From Cyclaneusma minus (taxonomy: Eukaryota; Ascomycota; Leotiomycetes; Marthamycetales; Marthamycetaceae), in the NCBI GenBank assembly GCA_037179335.1, contig JAKZHN010000030.1:124001-188000 (forward strand): a DNA stretch of 64,000 bases, read 5' to 3'. The translations under genes and the position numbers were made by a program. Shown here in pieces: positions 57,173 to 64,000 of this stretch. Below the pieces are notes generated by a model. It did not search any database and had not been told where the DNA came from. It saw only the letters and a program-made list of their open reading frames with translations. Each line of letters begins with the position of its first letter. Position 1 is the first letter of the stretch.

Positions 57173-58974
57173 GAATTTAAATAGCCTAATATATTATTAT
57201 TAAATGCTTTAATTTTAATACAATTAGAAAAAAGCTTAGAATAAATTTAAATATACAATTTTTGATAAAATATAAAAGCCAATTTAAACAAATTTACTAT
57301 TTGGTAATAAAAACAAAATTGCTTAATTAATATAAAATCTTTAATAAATTATATAAATTTAAAAAATAGACAATAAAAGCAAATTAATATATAAAAAATA
57401 CCCGTTTAGTATAGCTTTAAGCCAATTCGCAGTAACTAAAATAATCAAATTTTATTGAAATTTATCCAATTATTATGTGCTAATTAAAAACAAAAAGCAT
57501 ATAATTAATAAAGCCTATTAAAATTAAAAATTATAATTATAAATAACCTTAAGAATTATATATAATATTATAAAAATTAGCAAATTCTTAAAAATATAAT
57601 AGCAAATGCGTGCAATTAATCAATTTAAATAATATTTCGGCGCAAATACCAATAATATATTTAATAGTATATTAATGCTTTATAAATAAAACAACAAGCT
57701 ATCCTATTAATTTTCGTATATATTATAAGAATTTAATAGCATATATAGATTATATTGCAAAAAATAATTTATAAGCCTATAGCAAATTTCTTTAAAAAAA
57801 AGAACTTCTTATTATAAAATATAAATTTCCTTATATTTATTTTCAGATTTAAAGCAATTTGTTTTATCCAGTTTTTATTTAAACCAAAGCTAGCAATTTG
57901 CCAAATAAAATTAGCCGAATGCAATTGATTATTAGCTTATTAAAATTTATTAAAGTTAAATATTACAAATATAAAAAAATTAAAATAGACTATATTTATA
58001 ATATTAAAATTCCAATTATTATGCAATAAAAATATATAAAATATAATAATAAATTTAGGAAAAATCTAGCAAAATTCCGATAAAGACATATGCTAAATAG
58101 AAATTCAATAATTTAATAATTAAAATACATTATTATAATTATAAAAGCAAATGAATAAAATACTGGACTATATTTACAGGCCTAAAGATAGTATATATTT
58201 TTGCTATTTTAATAATAAAGTATAATTTACAATTTGAATATTTATTAAATTATTTCTAAAAAAACAAAAAACAACATTAATTATTATTAAAATCTTAAAA
58301 ATAATTTCAAACAAAAACCGGCAATATATCAAATAACGGCTAAATAATAAAACAAAAAGGCGAAAAAGCCTTTAAAAACTTTTCGGAATAATTAGAAATA
58401 ATAAATTATATAATAATAGGCGTTTGGAAATAAAATTAAAAATCCAGTATAATTTTAAAAATTTCCTAATTTATATTTAATCAAATTATTAAAAATATTT
58501 GAAAAATTACTTTTTTAAAAAGAAAATATTATAAAATATTTAAAGCAAATAATAAAGCCGTTATATTAAAACTAGCGAATATAAATATTACAATATATTT
58601 AAGCCATTAATAAAAGCTAAGAAAAATAGACCGCCAAAGCTAGCCAATATATTTATAATCCAAATAAAATTAGTTAATTAAAAAAGAATCCAAAATTAAG
58701 CTAGTTAAAATTTATTTGAATCTCGCTAATAATTATAAATTTAAAAGCATTGTTATTTTAAAAAACTCCTGAAAGAATTGCCAAAAATAAAAAATTAAGC
58801 TTTTTTATTAGTATTTAATATTCTTTTATTGGCATTTGCTATAATTCCACATGTATTAAAGCTATTTAATATCTAGCCGTGCTAAATAATATTAGCCTTT
58901 AATTGCTTTTCTTTTTATTATTTCCTTTTTCTTTTTTTTAAATCAATTTTTCTTTGTTTCTTTTGCTATTAATA

Positions 58975-59215
58975 ATCCGGTTTTGATTATATTAGCTATT
59001 TCAAATTTCCAATTTTTTTTAATCCGCTATTATAAGCCAATTTTAGTTAAATTAGCTATCCCGGTCTCCAAGGGATTTTCAATCTATTATTATAAGCCAG
59101 TTTTAAATAAATTGGCCACCCCGGCTTTTAAAATCTTTTTGGCCTATTATTATTACAAGCCAAATCTATTAATAATATTCGCCGCTTTATCGGCCTTTAT
59201 TATATATTTAAAATT
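58975..59215 (+). repeat. 60-bp tandem repeat with retained open frame (20-residue units)
   Basis: Four imperfect units at offsets 60, 60 and about 63 bases; two middle units share TATAAGCCA-TTTTA-TTAAATT-GC at exactly 60-base distance (59,031 and 59,091). The plus frame 58,983-59,249 (88 codons) reads repeats like YYYKPxLxKLAxP. As it lies in degraded DNA with no start context or introns, it is probably a relic of a repeat-containing element gene rather than an active gene. Confidence 0.6.
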
Positions 59216-60434
59216 AAATTTGGCAATTGCAAGCTTTTTAAATAATTAAAGCCTATTAATAATACGCTTATTAATAGCAATTATATAAATTTGGCAAATC
59301 TTTTAATTAAAAGCTATAATATTAAAAAACATTTTATAAATTGCCCTAAAACCATTAAAAATAATACGGTTTAAATTTTTTAAATTTTTAATTTAATAGG
59401 CCTTTTGCTAATAAAACGCAAAATTGGAATTTTTTAATAAAATTCATTTTTAATTTTGGCAATAAAATAATAAAATTTAAAATATATAATTAGCATATAT
59501 TAAATTTTTAAATTTTTATTAATTAATTTGAATCAAATATCGGCTATATAAAAATTGCCAATACAAATATTAATATTAAAATTATTAATTTAATTGGCTA
59601 AATACTAAAAATTAAGCAATAAATACCCGGTAATACTAATAAAAAAATTATCAATTGCGTTAAAAAAGCCGAAGAAATATAAAAACAAATACTAAAAATT
59701 TATTTAAATATATTTAGCTTATTTATTTCTCCTATTATAATATTAGCAATAATTATTTTAATAGAAATTATTAATATAAAAATAATTTAAAAATTAAATA
59801 TGTTTTTCAATATAAAATTTGCAAATAAAAACAGGGTTATTTTGCTTTTTAAATATGCGCAAAATTAAATTAAAACTATTTATTTTAAATAAAGCCAAAT
59901 AAGATTAGGAAAAAACATGCTTATTTATTTAATAATAATTTTGAATTTTAATATTCGCGAAGAAAGCCTAAAGAAATTATAATAAAGGATTTTTAAAAAA
60001 CCAAAATAAATACAAACCAGATCATTATTAATATAAAAAAACGAATTTGGCAAATAATTTTAAAAATAACAAAGTTTAAATTCGGCGGAATTATTATTAA
60101 TATTGGGCTTTCATAAGGGCTATTGGTTTTATTAATAAAAAATAAAAAATAGCCTAAAAAAAGGTTTTTTTTAATATAAAGCAGGCTTGAAATCAATTTT
60201 GGGATTAATTATAAAAGCAATTGGCCAAAAATACTTGAAAATAAATTTTAAATTGGTTCCAGTAAAGGATTGGGAAATTAAAAAGCCAAAATTGGGAAAA
60301 TTATAAATAGAATTAATAGAATTTAAAAAAGAAACCGGACCAATAGCCGGTTTAATTAATATAGCTAAAAAAAGCTTGGAAATTGCTATTATTATGAAAA
60401 TTAAAATCGAAATTAAAATTAAAATTAAAACTGG

Positions 60435-60674
60435 CTAAAAAGCCATTAGATTTAAATCGGAAAAAAATATATAAATTAATGCTAATAATAGGTTAAATAG
60501 GGTATTAAATAGCGCTAATAAAAATTTTAGCTGGCTATTAATTAAAACTAGTAATAAAATTAATAAATTGCTAATTAAAATTAGTAATAATATTAAAAAG
60601 CTGCTAATAAAAATAAGCAATTTTAATAATGCAAATTGCTTTAGCAATTGAAATATTTTATTTAGCGGCGGCAA
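60435..60674. repeat. Degenerate 33-36-bp tandem repeat
   Basis: Units such as GCTAATTAAAATTAGTAATAAT and GCTAATAAAAATAAGCAATTTT recur at 30-36-base spacing. The minus strand is open for 79 codons of Leu/Ile-rich sequence and the plus strand reads Asn/Lys/Ile heptad-like sequence; both are consistent with a mutated coiled-coil-coding repeat, not a working gene. Confidence 0.45.
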
Positions 60675-61522
60675 ATTAAATAGCTTAAACGGCTATTCGA
60701 TATTTAATTTTATACTGGTAATAATTTATAATTTAAATTGCAAATTAGGGTATTTAGCGTAAAATAAGTTTTTTAAAAGATTTTGCAAAATATTAAAGCT
60801 TAAAAACCTCGCAAAATTTAAAGTATTTTATTATAGGGCAGGTAAAAAGCTGAAGAAAAAATGATAGTAAATAAAAAAAAGTAAATAATAAAAAATTAAT
60901 AATATAGAAAAAAAAAACATAAAAAAAAACCGCAAATTGAAAACTTTGTAAAAACGGAATTGGAATTTTAATTAATATTTGTAATATTGGCAATTGGTAT
61001 TTTTACTAGCGGAAATTACTGCTATAATATATGCGCCAATTAATTTATAGCTAATTAAAAGCTATATCATTTTTAATTTACTATATATCTTTTGCTGCTA
61101 TTGGTAAATATTAGCAATATATTAACTTTTTATTAAAAATCCGGATTTTTTTGCAATTGAATTTGTTTTTTACAAATGTTTTATTTGTTTTCAATTTAAT
61201 TACTCTTTTAAATCGATATTTTTATATTTAATTAATTTCGCTATAAAATTAATATATAATTAATAAATATCCAAATTCTTTTACCAATTAATAGCATAAT
61301 ATATGCTAAATAAAATAATAATCTTACGGACTTTTTTTTGATTTTTTTTTAAATTCAGCCAGTATTTATTAAATAGCCGATAATATTATATTATATATAT
61401 AATATCATTTTTTATAGGAATTTCTATATCTAAAAAATAATTATAATTGGGCTTCAATTTTAATTTTAATTTATATCGCTATTTGCAATATTAATATAAT
61501 AAATTAATATTGCCGCTTTTAT

Positions 61523-61543
61523 ATATATATATATATATATATA
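61523..61543. repeat. (TA)n microsatellite
   Basis: About ten uninterrupted TA units inside the AT-rich block. Confidence 0.7.
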
Positions 61544-61990
61544 AATTAAGCTAGTTTTATAATATTAAATATAAAAAAGTATATATTTTTTTAATTTATT
61601 TCAGATTGGCAAACGTTTAAAAAATTTCCAAAACATTATTAGCTTATTGTTTTATATTATAAATAATATAAAATATAGAATTTCCATTATTATTAATTTA
61701 TGGCTTTTTTAATATTATATATTAGTATTAAAAAAGCTATAATATTAAATAAAAACTATAAAATAAACATATAAATTTAAATAAATTTAAATAAAGCAAT
61801 TGGTTGGAATTATATTAAAATATATAGTTTTTTATTAGCAATAGAAAATTTCTAAAGCCCGGCTATTTATTATAATATAGAAACTCTATTGTTTTATAAT
61901 TCATTAAACATTCCAAATGCGCTATAATAATTTAAATAAAAAAAATTAGCCAATTTTCAAATAAATACCAGCTAGGCTTAATTATATTTT

Positions 61991-62105
61991 TATCACACGG
62001 GGCCGAGAAAGGTGCCTTGCGGGCACCCCACGAGGCATGTGCGCTAAAGGCGCGCAAAAGGAAAGCATTGCTTATTAAAAGAGCTAAGCAAGGCTTTTAG
62101 CGTAT
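61991..62105. mobile_element. GC-rich element-end remnant with hairpins
   Basis: TATCACACGGGGCC opens an abrupt GC-rich patch carrying the inverted repeat GGTGCC-TTGCG-GGCACC (about 62,011-62,027) and the repetitive GCGCTAAAGGCGCGC string. Its 5' word resembles the start of the 48.6-kb island (TATCACGACCTGG). No tRNA fold or open frame is evident; most likely a terminal part of a repeat. Confidence 0.4.
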
Positions 62106-62182
62106 AATATTTAGACGCTGTTATTTTTATTTTAACAAAATAGCAGCTATTTTTCATAGCTAAAATATATATATATAATATA

Positions 62183-62228
62183 TTTTATTTATTAATTTAT
62201 TTATTAATTTATTTATTAATTTATTTTT
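62183..62228. repeat. 12-bp minisatellite (TTTATTAATTTA)n
   Basis: Three to four near-perfect copies of the 12-base unit in tandem. Confidence 0.75.
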
Positions 62229-64000
62229 AAGTATTATAATAAAATAGCTATTTTTATTTTAAAAATTAATAATTTAATAAAATAATAATAATTCAAATTA
62301 TTAGCTATAAATTTAATAATAATTTTATTATAAGCTTTAAAACCCAATTTTATTTAATTTTAAAAAAGTTTAATATTAGCAATAATACCGGCGAAATCTA
62401 TAAGCTAAATCAGAAAATTGTATTTAATAAAAACAATAATATATTTATTAATAATATTAATAATTAAAATATTTTAATTAAAAACACAACTATATTATAT
62501 AAGAATAAAATTAATTAAGCTTTTATTTTTATTTTTAGCTTAATTTAAAGGTAAGCAAATTTCAATTTTAATAATTTTGCAGCTATTTAACAAATTATTG
62601 AAAAATTAAAAATTAAAAAAGAATGCGAAATTATAAATTAAAATTAAATTTTTTATTTATAAATATAATTTATTTATTTTAAATTCCAATAATAAGCAAT
62701 TAATCATTTTAAAAAAAAGTTAAAAATCCTTATATATTAAATATTAAGCTATATTATATATGCAATATATATAAATATTATAAATAGTTTAATTGCTTAT
62801 AAAATTATTTTAATATATAATTTTAAATTCTTTATTTAAAAAATAATATAATTTATATTTACTGCGCTTCAATTGCATTTAAAGGCTATATATATATTAT
62901 ATAATAATATTATTAAATAAATTATAAATTAAATAATATTTTATAAAAAAAATTAAAAATTTAATATTAAAAGCAATAAATATAAAGCAATAGCATATAT
63001 TATATATATTAAACCAATTTGCTAAAAAAGCTTAAGAAAAGAAAAATTAAAAAATTCTATTGGAAAATAAAAATTTTATTTTTTATAGAAAAAATATATT
63101 TTTTTATATTTTTTAATAATTAATTTATTTTTAAGCTTTATAATAATATTAAATAAAATTTTATTTGTTAGTAAAGCAATTAATTATAAATTAATATATA
63201 ATATATGTGTAATATAGCCGGAAATATTAAATATAAAAGTAAGCCTAATTTTTAATTAAAAATTAAAAACATATTTAAAATAAATAATTTAAAAAAGCAA
63301 TATAATAATTGTAATAAATTATAAAATTTGTATAATAATTTAATATTAATTTAATTACAAAAATAAATAAAAATAGCTATTATTGGAATAAAGGCTAATA
63401 ATATAATTAAAATTAATACCGGCGTTTTTTATACCTTAATTATAATTTTAATAATTATAGCTTAGCTAATTATATTTATAAAAACATTAAAATCATTAAA
63501 GATTTAAATATAAAATTTATAAATATAAATATCCTAATAATAAAATATATATTTTAAATAATAATAATTTTAACAGCTATAAAACAAGGCCAATTATATA
63601 AAAATGGTTTTAATTATAGCTAAAATTATAATGGTTATAATTTAAAAAATATAATTAAGGCCCTTTTATGAAAATTGCAAATAAAATTCTTAATTTTACA
63701 AATTATAAATATAAATATAAATATAATAATTAAAAAGGAATTGCTAATAATTGCCTAATTTAATAATTCTTTTATAAGATAAAAGTGTATAATAATTAAT
63801 TACTTAATTGCGATTCGTATTTAAAATATAATTTCCGTTTTTATTTTTATTAATAATAAATTAAATAAAAATGTTATATTATTAATATTTGCAGAAGAAT
63901 AAAAATAAATGGATATATATGAATAATATTTATAAATTTGTTTTTTTAATAAAAACAAAATAAAGATTAAATAATGTTATAAAACTTTTATTAAATTTTT

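Larger units (their letters stand above)
45540..64000. other. AT-rich, probably RIP-degraded repeat block without intact genes
   Basis: From about 45.54 kb to the window end the sequence is overwhelmingly A and T, with TTTAAA, AATATT and TATA-type words dominating and stop codons in all frames; no frame above about 90 codons exists for 18 kb. Isolated GC-rich patches (48.6-48.9, 57.13-57.17 and 61.99-62.10 kb) look like recently inserted or mutation-resistant element ends. This fits transposon nests hit by repeat-induced point mutation, known from ascomycete AT isochores and regional centromeres. Which element families are buried cannot be told by eye. Confidence 0.85.

Noticed and set aside
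59993..60993. Three 66-79-codon minus-strand frames rich in Leu/Ile/Phe
   Set aside because: In AT-rich DNA such hydrophobic frames arise by chance on strands rich in T; no genuine membrane protein gene supported.
45540..64000. Mitochondrial DNA (because of extreme A+T)
   Set aside because: No mitochondrial genes, tRNAs or rRNA visible, and the block is continuous with nuclear genes.

Overview
The window reads as nuclear DNA of a filamentous ascomycete (Pezizomycotina; Dothideomycetes would fit, but the class is an inference). The reasons are single-copy eukaryotic genes with short GT-AG introns (about 44-190 bases, many with CTRAC/CTAAT branch sites), fungal-type orthologues (MED19/ROX3, NOP4, BET2, BUD23, SRP19, BNA7, URA3/pyrG) and an AT-rich block that looks like RIP-degraded repeat DNA. 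Exon coordinates below were worked out by hand from splice signals and reading frame, so borders are predictions.

Layout. 1-45.3 kb is a gene-rich compartment of ordinary base composition with 18 gene models. Housekeeping block A (1-9.1 kb): orotidine 5'-phosphate decarboxylase (partial, minus), an unrecognised Cys-cluster protein, kynurenine formamidase, a HIT-family protein, the nucleolar RRM protein NOP4 and Mediator subunit MED19. Block B (9.6-12.9 kb): an acidic F-box-like protein and a secreted Ecm33-like protein. Block C (13.8-26.8 kb) reads like a nutrient-use neighbourhood: a class II ketose-bisphosphate aldolase, two MFS sugar/quinate-type transporters, an aldo/keto reductase and a secreted GH20 hexosaminidase. 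Block D (27.1-43.4 kb): two long low-complexity repeat proteins (829 and 1005 aa), the divergent pair BUD23/BET2, a zinc-finger-like protein and SRP19.

45.3-64 kb is a sharply different, extremely A+T-rich compartment with no intact gene. It begins where a small secreted double-psi-barrel-like gene (44,955-45.4 kb) loses its 3' end at a probable retroelement terminus. A few GC-rich islands (48.6-48.9, 57.1 and 62.0 kb) look like remnants of LTRs or element ends, and several degenerate tandem repeats survive inside it.

Most interesting non-gene signals: a 181-bp MITE-like element with 11-bp terminal inverted repeats and a 6-bp flanking duplication (12,874-13,054), built internally of 19-bp tandem units; possibly related ~19-21-bp periodic repeats in three other intergenic regions; an unusual sequence context of surviving cytosines in the AT-rich block; and the truncated secreted gene at the compartment border. 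I found no CRISPR array, rRNA, convincing tRNA or recognisable new defence or biosynthetic system.
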